Positions 30,901 through 38,116 of a stretch of 43,380 nt of DNA are shown here, piece by piece. Origin of the DNA: a virus. Under the pieces are notes generated by a model that was not told the DNA's origin, searched no databases, and worked only from the letters and a program-made list of their open reading frames with translations. Each line of letters opens with the position of its first letter. Position 1 is the stretch's first letter. Position numbers and translations under genes: made by a program. The stretch spans positions 1-43,380 of the IMG/VR virus record IMGVR_UViG_3300002225_000001. One strand, written 5' to 3'.

Positions 30901-31719
30901 CTTACTAGCAAGATTATTTGCTAACCCATCATTTGTTTTTAAACCTCTAACCAGTTTATAATCTATAAAACCAATAGTACCATATATTGATAAGGCTTCA
31001 GCCATACTCATATCATCATCTATAGCACCAACCGTAGCACCATACCCAACATCTGCACCAGCACTCCAACCAGCGATTTGCTTATTTGCTAATGTTGATA
31101 GCTTATCTGCTTTTGATAAAGCTTTAGCACCAGCGTAAGCCATCGGTACTACCCACGTTGTAGGGTCTGTAACAACTTCCGCAGCAAGTGTGTACCAAAA
31201 GTTTTCTGAAGATGTCAATGAGCTTTGAACTTTAGCTAAAGACTCTTTTTTCATTTTCTCTAGTGTAGCTAAATCATTAGCATGTTCTAAACTTACAGCA
31301 TCTTTTACAATACTGTAACTATTGTCATCAAGCCCGTACTGATTTAAAATAAGTTCAACATCATCGTCACCAAAGCTATTTCTAAAACTTTCATCCTCAT
31401 CTCTTAAGAAAGCATTATCGTACTTGAAATAATCTATAACTCCGGCAGCCATCGTATCTGATGCAACACCTTTTATACCCTCTACTTTTTCATCAAATCC
31501 AGCTTGTTGCACTTTCAGTTGTTTCTCTTGAGACATCTTAGTGATAGCTGTTTGTTGTTGTGCGAACAAACTTGCTTCATTAGTTGTTGCTTGGAACGAT
31601 GGTACTATGCGGTCAGTTGTTTCCGTAGCTGGTGATTTACCATTTACAACAGCTACGGCATCTTCTGTCTCTTCAATAGATGCTTCGCTATGTTGGTAGA
31701 AATATCCGTTAGCACCCAT
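27940..31719 (-). CDS. internal virion protein, gp16-like (DNA ejection)
   Basis: The 1259-residue protein is close in length to T7 gp16 (1318) and follows the gp15-like gene with a one-base overlap. It is largely helical, with a Gly/Ala-rich hydrophobic segment around residues 510-545 (VGVGAMIVAGILGVKAI). The C-terminal region (RHSAIGVALMPMLKFPMTAY) is like other gp16 C-termini. I see no lytic transglycosylase motif at the N-terminus, unlike T7. It would form part of the ejection channel through the cell envelope. Confidence 0.8.
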   Translation of the reverse strand: MGANGYFYQHSEASIEETEDAVAVVNGKSPATETTDRIVPSFQATTNEASLFAQQQTAITKMSQEKQLKVQQAGFDEKVEGIKGVASDTMAAGVIDYFKYDNAFLRDEDESFRNSFGDDDVELILNQYGLDDNSYSIVKDAVSLEHANDLATLEKMKKESLAKVQSSLTSSENFWYTLAAEVVTDPTTWVVPMAYAGAKALSKADKLSTLANKQIAGWSAGADVGYGATVGAIDDDMSMAEALSIYGTIGFIDYKLVRGLKTNDGLANNLASKDAKTSSQAETSSKQDELRAQIDEGLKVERVKVERNEVMGRKIDLEDELENLAKGSDEHIAMSKKIDNLEKQIKSYDDIGVKPKAPKTLTPQAQAYTKSLIESRMKLAMNTGFKNLQKIVKSPSKSALSSDALRLINETITDVEAIGAKIEMEIADVKKSVEALGKGGDRALVEDIVEVYRALHKEGHISKSSMGQIEASFKKGAGEGFAHPKIEITPTKNGKGAKIKINGKVAKVVGASALATTVVSAADSGDVAVGVGAMIVAGILGVKAINAMKSANGSTLYQKASSIVSDMRNSDNTRSIRARIGDTMMKTRTTLTETVEPMYRNIQNKEMRKIVGDLYYNPLDAIGSTIETIKRQIKDTHFLGMNKEIQPIYKEWLKDGKVTKVDELGGIFNSMSFRVKFNKELFEFMELGKHQDNVHLASAANITQRYYKSIFDKTIDAGVKGADKMVKTTGKYHVPRVVDSIGFSNKMANITDESFELVVKSFSNMLTKTKDAEEVARVYINAIINTSDAGKTFTKDARQSLIKELKAKGLADDMIEDIISTTSGQYGRTKARIDMDYSKFGNVEVKYGDGTTASIGYDDIFNSDIMSASSSLFNSASGHIAMAHKGYSSVDDLLGVVNSSKIDPSYKNTLSKDIMATVGVSSIDYSQTANIVAKNIANAAIGRGMLLSTISLMSEGAVALANMVRSSGVMGMAKTVTGKARNTLGDDSFALHSIVSQEDGFGYGMHQYGATYGQFRTFDEFGNIESSIEGVGKVTEIWRDFTLHTLPFVRSSDLLERLNLQDTLDTLKGHFDGKITFKDYEIKAFGISKHMENKLKGALTLNEKGHVAFFDYTKWNLKDQIEFKSVVDRIMMKRMNKATMGTASAFSRHSAIGVALMPMLKFPMTAYSNIGSFMGRGMLQGDTFAMTQAMMWFQAGMVQSMIRNEINGREQDDVSLMYAGFMNMPMSGVYGTAMGLLHSPTTKTMGEVSEVIDLYNYTK

Positions 31720-33968
31720 TAGTTACTCCTCTTATCAAACAACATATCAAGACCTTTATTTTTGTAAGACGTATTTAACCTAGCTTTCTTCTCTTGGTCA
31801 ATACCTTTAATCCACTCATCATCATCTATGATAGCTCTACTCACAACAGTACCATTATCAATTATTTCTACTATTGTCTGTAAACCGTTTACACCATCGT
31901 TTACTTGTCTAGTTTGTATCTTATCAGTTTCATCAACAAAGTCAGTAAAATCTATTTGTAACAACTTTGCATTTTCATGTAGCTTAAACTTGATAACATC
32001 TATAAGGTTTGTGGTTAACTCACTATCAGTTTTGCTTCCAATAACGGGTTTAGCTAATGCGATTGATGAGCCGAATATCGGAAGACCTGATTTATCAAGT
32101 ACCAACATCTGACCTTTAACACCTTTTTTAACACCATCCACATTTGTATAAGATATTCCGCTAGTTTTCATATTGTCTAACGCAATATCTAAAGAACCAT
32201 CACTGAATGTACCCTCACCAACTACCCATCCAAAGAAACCACCACTTAAAACCTCATCAGCCTCATCACCATCTCTTAAGCCCATTTCAGCAAGAGCCTC
32301 AGTAGTTCTTTTATGTGCTGTTTTAGCACTAGAATTAATGTTAGCACTTGTCATTATTTGTAACTTTCCTAATATTGTTGAGTCAGTATAAGTTTTTGGG
32401 TCTTCTTCTTGTCTCTTAAGCAACTCAGCATAAAATGATTGAACACTTCCCAATGTTTGAGGAGTTAAACCTTTATAGCTAGTATTACCAGTTGTAGCTT
32501 TGTACGATACAGCAAATTGCAGATTGTTTAATAGTTGACCAGCAGTTTTAGCTTTTGTAATGTTAGCCATATTAGACACTTGTTTCATTGCGTTATTAGC
32601 AGAACCTATTGAAACTCCACTAACACCACCATTTTGTAAAGAACCTATCTTTTTAGCCAAATCACTTGAAGCGTTTATATCCGCTTCATCGCCACCAAGC
32701 AATCCAGTTAACTGTTGGTTAAAATAAGTATGTGTGTACTCATGTAATTCTTTTGGTTTAACTTCTGCCGGTCTTGTAACTTGTTTAAAACCTGAGAAGC
32801 TATCTACTGTTACAGCTATATCACCACCTGAATTTAATATGGCAATATCGTTATTATCACTCCCAATAAAAGCATTTAGCTTTCCATCAAGAAAATTCTT
32901 TTTCTCTGTTACTACAGCTAAATCAACTTGTCTATCTCTGTATTGAGGCAACTTCGCACAAGCCTTATCGTTACCACGTGAACACGCTGTGGCAACTTCG
33001 GACATTTGTAAAGTCAATTCTTTATCTGTATTAGCAATGGTTTTAAGACCCATAGATGTAGTTATAGCATCTACGCTTTTTAATATTGTTCCATCAATAG
33101 CTGGTGTTCTTCCTTTTTTCGGAGCGAAAGAATCTATCCACCCGTTAAAAGACTTTTTCATTGCTTCGTAAGCTTTATCGCCCATATCACTATGTTGTCT
33201 ATTAAACTCACCATTAGTTCTTGTAGCGAAAGGAGCATAGGTATCATTAAATACTCTATCTAAACCATCTTGAGTAAGAAGCCCGTCCTCTAAGTATTGT
33301 TTTAATGCAACGCTATCCATTCCATCTTTAAACTCATCAGTGAATGATGAGTTTAATCCGACAGCTGTCTCATTCCATATTAACTGTGGGTCTTCACCAA
33401 TACCTACAAGTCTTTCTTGCCAAGCTCTAATATTCTTCTCAGTGTAAACACCGCTTGTTGCTGTCATTTCAGCTTGAATATTACGTTTCTCTTCTTTTTT
33501 AAATAGGTCGTTCCCTAATGACTTATTAGCTTCTTTATTCTGAAATAAGTCGTTGGTAGCTGGGATAGCGTATGTATCTTTAAAGGCTTGGTTAGCAAGG
33601 TCGTTACCACTGAAAGAACCCTTTTGCATATAGTCTTCATAGATACCTTGTTCAAGACGAGTTTTTTCACGCATCTCAGCAGAAGTAACATCGGGTCTAT
33701 CATAGAATTGAGCTATCTTACTCATCTCTTTTTTATACTCTACAAGGTTATCTGTACCAACTCTTTTACCAGCGTACTCTGAAGCCTCTTGATGTGAGCC
33801 TACAACAGCACCAAACATCTTTTCAATGTCTTTAGTTAACGCTTCCGACTTGTCCACAATTTGAGTTGCTTGTATATTCGTACCACCAGCAGAACCTACT
33901 GAACCTGATTGTGCTGAACCTACATTTGTTGTCTGTTGTGTTTGTGCTAATTCGCTAAGTGTTGGCAT
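31719..33968 (-). CDS. internal virion protein, gp15-like
   Basis: The 749 residues equal T7 gp15 (747) in size, and the position between gp14- and gp16-like genes is the same. The N-terminus is Gln/Thr/Gly-rich (LAQTQQTTNVGSAQSGSVGS) and the rest is helical. Start at 33968 follows GGAGAATAATA. It should assemble with gp16-like protein into the transperiplasmic ejection tube. No enzymatic motif is visible. Confidence 0.8.
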   Translation of the reverse strand: MPTLSELAQTQQTTNVGSAQSGSVGSAGGTNIQATQIVDKSEALTKDIEKMFGAVVGSHQEASEYAGKRVGTDNLVEYKKEMSKIAQFYDRPDVTSAEMREKTRLEQGIYEDYMQKGSFSGNDLANQAFKDTYAIPATNDLFQNKEANKSLGNDLFKKEEKRNIQAEMTATSGVYTEKNIRAWQERLVGIGEDPQLIWNETAVGLNSSFTDEFKDGMDSVALKQYLEDGLLTQDGLDRVFNDTYAPFATRTNGEFNRQHSDMGDKAYEAMKKSFNGWIDSFAPKKGRTPAIDGTILKSVDAITTSMGLKTIANTDKELTLQMSEVATACSRGNDKACAKLPQYRDRQVDLAVVTEKKNFLDGKLNAFIGSDNNDIAILNSGGDIAVTVDSFSGFKQVTRPAEVKPKELHEYTHTYFNQQLTGLLGGDEADINASSDLAKKIGSLQNGGVSGVSIGSANNAMKQVSNMANITKAKTAGQLLNNLQFAVSYKATTGNTSYKGLTPQTLGSVQSFYAELLKRQEEDPKTYTDSTILGKLQIMTSANINSSAKTAHKRTTEALAEMGLRDGDEADEVLSGGFFGWVVGEGTFSDGSLDIALDNMKTSGISYTNVDGVKKGVKGQMLVLDKSGLPIFGSSIALAKPVIGSKTDSELTTNLIDVIKFKLHENAKLLQIDFTDFVDETDKIQTRQVNDGVNGLQTIVEIIDNGTVVSRAIIDDDEWIKGIDQEKKARLNTSYKNKGLDMLFDKRSN

Positions 33969-33970
33969 TA

Positions 33971-34621
33971 TTATTCTCCATCAGGCTTTATTCCAAAAGC
34001 CTCTACTCTTTCTGACATTGGTATCATTCCTAACACATCAGTAACTCCACCCATTCCACCAGCTATACCAGCTAGTAATGGGTCAGTACCTATCTCAACC
34101 CCACCACCAAGCAATGTTGAATCGATTGTATTTTTAATACCGACCTCTGCAATGTCCATACCTATAAATATATTTCTACGTTGTTGTCTAGCAGAACTTA
34201 CAATATTTGCTTTGTCCATATTCTCATTTATAAACGCTTCTTTAACAGCCATATCTGTAGTACCACCACTCGTACCAGTTTCAGCGGAAGCAGCTTTAAG
34301 CAGTGAGGCTTCTTTCATTGCATTTAGACCACGCTCAGAAAGTTTGTCTCCAAGCACATGATTAATATTTTCTACTTGTTCTTTATTCTTAACTTGTTGT
34401 AGCTCGAAGCTAGTGACAGCATTACCAACATTTTGTATAGCAGCGTTAGTACGGGCATTTAACTCAGCTTTAAAAGCTTTAGTAGCCATTTGGTCGCCGA
34501 CAACACTGGATATTGCAGATATACCAGCAGCGTATGGTGCATAGTTGTTCCCACTACCACCTATTGAAGTTAAATCAGGAGCATCTTGTACTCCTCGTGA
34601 TTGCAAAGACGCTAAAGCCAT
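33971..34621 (-). CDS. internal virion protein, gp14-like
   Basis: The 216-residue protein precedes the gp15-like gene with a 2-base gap and is similar in size to T7 gp14 (196). A Gly-rich N-terminus leads to a long amphipathic helix (FKAELNARTNAAIQNVGNAV), then the SARQQRRNIFIGMD region and a Gly-rich C-terminus (AGIAGGMGGVTDVLGMIP) that may insert in the outer membrane. The start follows AAAGGATAAGTT. Confidence 0.75.
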   Translation of the reverse strand: MALASLQSRGVQDAPDLTSIGGSGNNYAPYAAGISAISSVVGDQMATKAFKAELNARTNAAIQNVGNAVTSFELQQVKNKEQVENINHVLGDKLSERGLNAMKEASLLKAASAETGTSGGTTDMAVKEAFINENMDKANIVSSARQQRRNIFIGMDIAEVGIKNTIDSTLLGGGVEIGTDPLLAGIAGGMGGVTDVLGMIPMSERVEAFGIKPDGE

Positions 34622-34648
34622 AACTTATCCTTTGTGTAATTTTATCAT

Positions 34649-34670
34649 AATTCCCTCCAAAGAGGAAACT
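34649..34670 (-). other. intercistronic hairpin upstream of the gp14-like gene
   Basis: AATTCCCTC and GAGGAAACT pair over 9 bp (two G-U pairs) with a 4-base loop in the 57-base gap between genes. No T-run follows. It may be an mRNA processing or stabilising stem. Confidence 0.45.
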
Positions 34671-34678
34671 AAATAAAA

Positions 34679-35770
34679 TCATGTCTCTATAGAAACAGAT
34701 TTAATATAGAATATAGCTGTATCAAATGTAACGTCAATAGCCTCTGAACCATATACTCTGATTTTATGCACATTCCCAGCAGCCTCATCTATTGGGTATG
34801 AGAAACTTAATGAATCCTCAGTTGCATTTCTTGGTATATTTTTAGCATAAGTATAATGTATTTCAGCACCAGTTTCATCATACAACTCAAGAGAGATAGT
34901 TCTTGTAGTAGTTGTTGATGGGAATGATATATTAGCTGTAAACACAGCCTCATACTTACCATCATTAGGTAATGTTATTGTACCGAGAGTTAAATCAGCG
35001 GTAGTTACAATTTCTTCTTTAGCAACATAGTTTGTAATATCTACAGCAGATGTGGTCACATTAATTAAAGGTGTGGTCAATTCTCTCATCTCAGCATACA
35101 CTGTTGGTATATTTTGATTAGGAGTTATGTCTAGTCTAAGTACACCGACAGTTGCATCAGCTACAAACACACCACCAACAACTGTCTTAATAGCTGGAAT
35201 AGTTGATGAATATGTACCAGCAACAGTATCACTTAGGTATTGTGGAACACCGACAGCTAACCCATTAGTATTAAGATTAGTTAAAATACCTCTAGTTGCA
35301 ACAGCACTTTCAGCACCATTAGGAATATCAATAACAGCTACACCAAGAACTCTAGCATGTGCAAATGTGTCAGCAAGTGCTTTAACAACTTGTATGATAC
35401 CACCTGAAACACCAGCAGCCCTTACAGCCATTCCAGCTTCAATGGTCGCACCTGAGTTATTAATAACATGCACATGTTCACCGTGACCCGGCTGTACCTC
35501 AATACCCTCAAATGGACCCATTAAATTGAACGTTTCAGTGTTTTCGTCATAGTAAAATCTACCCTTAGAGTATGCAACTGGGTCTAGTTGCGGTTCCATA
35601 TCAGCGTAAACAGCTGGTGCTGTCAATACAGCTAGTGTAGATGTGTTTGTATTAACTTGGGCTATAGCTAAATCTATATTGGCAAACGCTGTATCAAAAC
35701 TATCCGACACATTCTGTCCACTTGATGTTAAATCAACTATAGATGACCATGCTGTTAAACTTAAAGCCAT
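34679..35770 (-). CDS. virion decoration- or fibre-like protein
   Basis: The 363-residue protein has three regions: a helical N-terminus (about 1-55), a beta-rich middle (EHVHVINNSGATIEAGMAVR ... VGVLRLDI) resembling phage head-decoration domains, and a C-terminal jelly-roll-like domain (YEAVFTANISFPSTTTTRTI). T7 has nothing at this place. It heads the ejection-protein/terminase operon behind its own promoter. It is probably a structural protein on the head or fibre. Confidence 0.6.
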   Translation of the reverse strand: MALSLTAWSSIVDLTSSGQNVSDSFDTAFANIDLAIAQVNTNTSTLAVLTAPAVYADMEPQLDPVAYSKGRFYYDENTETFNLMGPFEGIEVQPGHGEHVHVINNSGATIEAGMAVRAAGVSGGIIQVVKALADTFAHARVLGVAVIDIPNGAESAVATRGILTNLNTNGLAVGVPQYLSDTVAGTYSSTIPAIKTVVGGVFVADATVGVLRLDITPNQNIPTVYAEMRELTTPLINVTTSAVDITNYVAKEEIVTTADLTLGTITLPNDGKYEAVFTANISFPSTTTTRTISLELYDETGAEIHYTYAKNIPRNATEDSLSFSYPIDEAAGNVHKIRVYGSEAIDVTFDTAIFYIKSVSIET

Positions 35771-35802
35771 AATTTATCCTTTTATTTAGATTCGATTAGC
35801 TA

Positions 35803-35811
35803 ATTATAGCA
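35803..35811 (-). promoter_or_regulatory. extended -10 promoter for the 35770 operon
   Basis: On the minus strand TGCTATAAT is a perfect extended -10, inside TTTCTGCTATAAT, which is identical to the plus-strand element at 6271-6283. It lies in the 46-base gap after the amidase gene. The palindrome ATTAGCTAAT (35796-35805) overlaps its downstream edge and could be an operator. Confidence 0.6.
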
Positions 35812-35816
35812 GAAAC

Positions 35817-36191
35817 TTACAGACTTATAGAAGTCAAGTATTGTTCTACATTGAAATTAGGACATGACTTTTCTTTATTGACTGCGTAATGCCCTACAAC
35901 CTCGTTATGTTTATACCCATGACCTTTTAGTAATCCCTCGAGAGCAATAAACTGAGAGTGAGTAAACTTGTCATCACCAATAAGGCAAATGCCAACAGCA
36001 TCATTATAACCTTTAGCATGAGAACCTTTCCAATATTCAGGTCTTCCGTTTTCGATAGTACCATCTTCTAGGATTACATAATGATAACCTATACCATCCC
36101 AACCTCTTTCTAAGTGCCAGTTATGTATAGTCTCAGCGTTATCACCTCTACCTTGTGGTGAGTCTGAGCAATGTATTACAGCTTTAATCAT
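35817..36191 (-). CDS. N-acetylmuramoyl-L-alanine amidase (T7 lysozyme-like endolysin)
   Basis: The 124-residue enzyme has the amidase-2 zinc ligands H7 (IHCSDSP), H101 (VGHYAV) and C110 (KSCPNF), with Y36 and K108 at the catalytic positions seen in T7 lysozyme. It lacks a signal peptide, so holin is needed for release. T7 lysozyme also inhibits the phage RNA polymerase, but no such polymerase is encoded here, so that role would be absent. It is slightly shorter than T7's 151 residues, mainly at the ends. Confidence 0.92.
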   Translation of the reverse strand: MIKAVIHCSDSPQGRGDNAETIHNWHLERGWDGIGYHYVILEDGTIENGRPEYWKGSHAKGYNDAVGICLIGDDKFTHSQFIALEGLLKGHGYKHNEVVGHYAVNKEKSCPNFNVEQYLTSISL

Positions 36192-36192
36192 C

Positions 36193-36255
36193 TTATTTTC
36201 TCGTTCTTGGTTTTACTTTTCCAGTTGATTTCTTTCTTGGTTTTGGCTTTACCAT
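36193..36255 (-). CDS. 20-residue Lys/Arg/Pro-rich peptide
   Basis: ATG at 36255 has AAAGGA 7 bases upstream and the stop is just before the amidase ATG. The peptide begins MVKPKPRKKSTG and is about half Lys and Arg. It fills the whole gap between the two lysis genes. It could couple translation, or be a cationic peptide that acts on membranes or nucleic acid. Very short, so uncertain. Confidence 0.35.
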   Translation of the reverse strand: MVKPKPRKKSTGKVKPRTRK

Positions 36256-36256
36256 T

Positions 36257-36754
36257 TTATTTTCCTTTAGCGTGTATTTGATTCACAACTCTAGTCATTT
36301 GCATTTCCAAAGTGTTTAGTCTTCCTTGTGCTTCGGTCACTTGCTTGGGTAAGTTCTCTCTAAAAATCATCCATCTTAGAGTTTCTTCATTACTATCTAC
36401 ACTTTTCCCTAGTCCTGATAACTCTATTCTAGTGAGTTGGTTTTGATTAGCATTTTCCATACTATTATTTTGTACCACAGCTAATGTTTGTGATACTTGT
36501 GTCAATGCAGTTATAACCGGTGCATTTGCAGAATTAGTCATATATATCATACTACCAAATATTAGAGCTAATATACTCAGTATTGACAATGCGATACCAA
36601 TATACCCAGCAACTCCTATTGGTTTAGGTTGATTCTTTTCAATATAACTATCAAACTTATCAAATAGGGTCTTAACTAAAGTATTAAGCGTGTGAACTTC
36701 TGACTCTAACTTACCTATCTTACCTGATTGTTCTAACTCATCACCGTTAGCCAT
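36257..36754 (-). CDS. membrane-anchored coiled-coil protein in the lysis cassette
   Basis: The 165-residue protein has an N-terminal coiled coil (KIGKLESEVHTLNTLVKTLF), one transmembrane segment near residues 48-71 (VAGYIGIALSILSILALIFG) and a C-terminal helical part (QGRLNTLEMQMTRVVNQI). One-TM proteins of this type in lysis regions can be holin- or antiholin-like. It lies between the spanins and amidase. Start follows AAGGGTAAACA. Confidence 0.6.
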   Translation of the reverse strand: MANGDELEQSGKIGKLESEVHTLNTLVKTLFDKFDSYIEKNQPKPIGVAGYIGIALSILSILALIFGSMIYMTNSANAPVITALTQVSQTLAVVQNNSMENANQNQLTRIELSGLGKSVDSNEETLRWMIFRENLPKQVTEAQGRLNTLEMQMTRVVNQIHAKGK

Positions 36755-36803
36755 TGTTTACCCTTATTTGAATATATTAATCGTATGATAACATAATACT
36801 AAA

Positions 36804-37037
36804 CTATTTACATACCTTTGAATTTTTCTTTAACTCAATTATACATTCCATCATTCTTATTGGCTTCTCTAAAAGAGTAGCATCTTTCCATTTACAACCA
36901 ATAGGTTCAGGAACTATGCACTTTTGAGGCACATTAACAATAACTTCTTTATCTACGTACTTTATCTCTTTCTTACAACAACCGCTAAAGGTTATCGTAA
37001 TCAATAGTGCTGAGAGAATCCACAATACTTTTAACAT
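36804..37037 (-). CDS. outer-membrane spanin lipoprotein (Rz1-like)
   Basis: I start at 37037, where AAAGGTGTGAAG precedes ATG, not at the GTG five codons upstream. The 77-residue protein has a lipoprotein signal, MLKVLWILSALLITITFSG then Cys20, and a Cys/Pro-containing periplasmic part. Its 5' end lies inside the Rz-like gene in another frame, as in classic Rz/Rz1 pairs. It would fuse outer and inner membranes with its partner at the end of lysis. Confidence 0.85.
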   Translation of the reverse strand: MLKVLWILSALLITITFSGCCKKEIKYVDKEVIVNVPQKCIVPEPIGCKWKDATLLEKPIRMMECIIELKKNSKVCK

Positions 37038-37362
37038 CTTCACACCTTTCACTTGATAGATTTATATCTGCTGGTATAGTTTTATAAATTACTTCATACC
37101 TAACTTCTTCAGGTTTATTCTTCCAAGTCTCTAACTCTATCATAGACTCATTTATATCAACACGAAGATTACCTATTGCAATATTCTGTCTAGCTAAAGA
37201 ACTAGAGCAAGTATTATAATTAGCTTTAGATAGAATAATCTCATTCTGCTGCTTAAGTATTGTCGCATCTCTATTATCTATTTTAGTGTCCATCACAAAC
37301 CAGCCACCAAACAGTGTCGTAGCTAAACCAGCAATAACATATTCTTGAATACCTAACATCAT
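36985..37362 (-). CDS. inner-membrane spanin (Rz-like)
   Basis: The 125-residue protein has an N-terminal membrane anchor (MMLGIQEYVIAGLATTLFGG) and a periplasmic coiled coil with two Cys (NTCSSSLARQNIAIGNLRVD). The 3' end overlaps the Rz1-like gene. It overlaps the holin by four bases. It forms the envelope-spanning complex with the lipoprotein. A Gram-negative host is implied. Confidence 0.85.
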   Translation of the reverse strand: MMLGIQEYVIAGLATTLFGGWFVMDTKIDNRDATILKQQNEIILSKANYNTCSSSLARQNIAIGNLRVDINESMIELETWKNKPEEVRYEVIYKTIPADINLSSERCEDVKSIVDSLSTIDYDNL

Positions 37363-37568
37363 GCTTCAACCTTACTTTGGAATATGAATTTTAATACCAA
37401 TACTAATACACCGTATGTTGAAGCAACTACACCAGCAAATTGCATAGTGAGTTTACCAGCAAGTTCTAGCTCATACGCTTTCATAGACATATCATAAGTA
37501 CCCAACATCACTAAAGCAATTATGATATATCTGATTATCTCTTTATATATTACTGGTATCATAACCAT
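37359..37568 (-). CDS. putative holin
   Basis: The 69-residue protein has two hydrophobic helices (about 8-23 RYIIIALVMLGTYDM and 43-62 FAGVVASTYGVLVLVLKFIF) and a charged C-terminus (QSKVEA). Starts at 37568 or two codons later (ATGATA, better spaced from AGGGG) could give the dual-start arrangement typical of holin/antiholin. It lies directly before the spanins and would make holes that release the amidase. Confidence 0.75.
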   Translation of the reverse strand: MVMIPVIYKEIIRYIIIALVMLGTYDMSMKAYELELAGKLTMQFAGVVASTYGVLVLVLKFIFQSKVEA

Positions 37569-37777
37569 CCCCTATCAAATCTGTACCAACCCAATACTCT
37601 AACACCTAAGAACATAAGTATTGCTATTGGCTTAGACTTTTGCTTAACACACTGATATAAATACTTATCAGCTTGAAACCTAGATACTGTACTCATAGTT
37701 GAATAATGAAAATCATGTGCTTGACAGCAGTGACCCCAATTACCCTCAAACCATGCAGTACAGTAATCTTTAACCAT
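37559..37777 (-). CDS. phospholipase A2-like small protein
   Basis: The 72-residue protein contains CCQAHDFHY (C17, C18, H21, D22, Y25), which matches the PLA2 active-site signature CCxxHDxCY except that Cys is replaced by His. Downstream DKYLYQC (D37, C43) matches the second PLA2 site DxxAxxC carrying the catalytic Asp. The usual Ca2+-loop is not obvious. It has no signal peptide and sits at the head of the lysis genes. It may attack membrane phospholipids during release. Confidence 0.6.
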   Translation of the reverse strand: MVKDYCTAWFEGNWGHCCQAHDFHYSTMSTVSRFQADKYLYQCVKQKSKPIAILMFLGVRVLGWYRFDRGWL

Positions 37778-37779
37778 TA

Positions 37780-38115
37780 TTATCCACCTATAATAGTTCC
37801 CTTAGCTTGTAGTCCAAGCATCCTAGCTTCTTTCATTTCAGCCAAAGTAACCAAAGTAAAACCTTGAACTGGTAGCTTCCACATAACTTCTGTCTGACCA
37901 GTCTCACCAGCAATAGCAATAGCATCTGTCATATCGGCTCTACTGATTGGGTCAGCATAGAATTGTTTACCATTAGTAATAGTAACAACTATGCTCATTA
38001 TTGACTCTTCTTTAACTTTATCTTTCTCAGATATTCCATCTTCCAATACTTGAGAGTAAGTAACCGGTTTAACTAGAAACTTATCTCTTTTTCTTGCATT
38101 TTTTTTATACTTCAT
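37780..38115 (-). CDS. tail-fibre assembly chaperone-like protein
   Basis: The start at 38115 follows GGGAG, just after the fibre stop; an ATG six codons upstream lies inside the fibre gene. The 111-residue product has a C-terminal domain (RADMTDAIAIAGETGQTEVMW ... TLVTLAEMKEARMLG) matching the pattern of DUF4376-type fibre-assembly proteins. These are encoded right after tail fibres and help them fold. The N-terminus is basic. Confidence 0.6.
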   Translation of the reverse strand: MKYKKNARKRDKFLVKPVTYSQVLEDGISEKDKVKEESIMSIVVTITNGKQFYADPISRADMTDAIAIAGETGQTEVMWKLPVQGFTLVTLAEMKEARMLGLQAKGTIIGG

Positions 38116-38116
38116 C

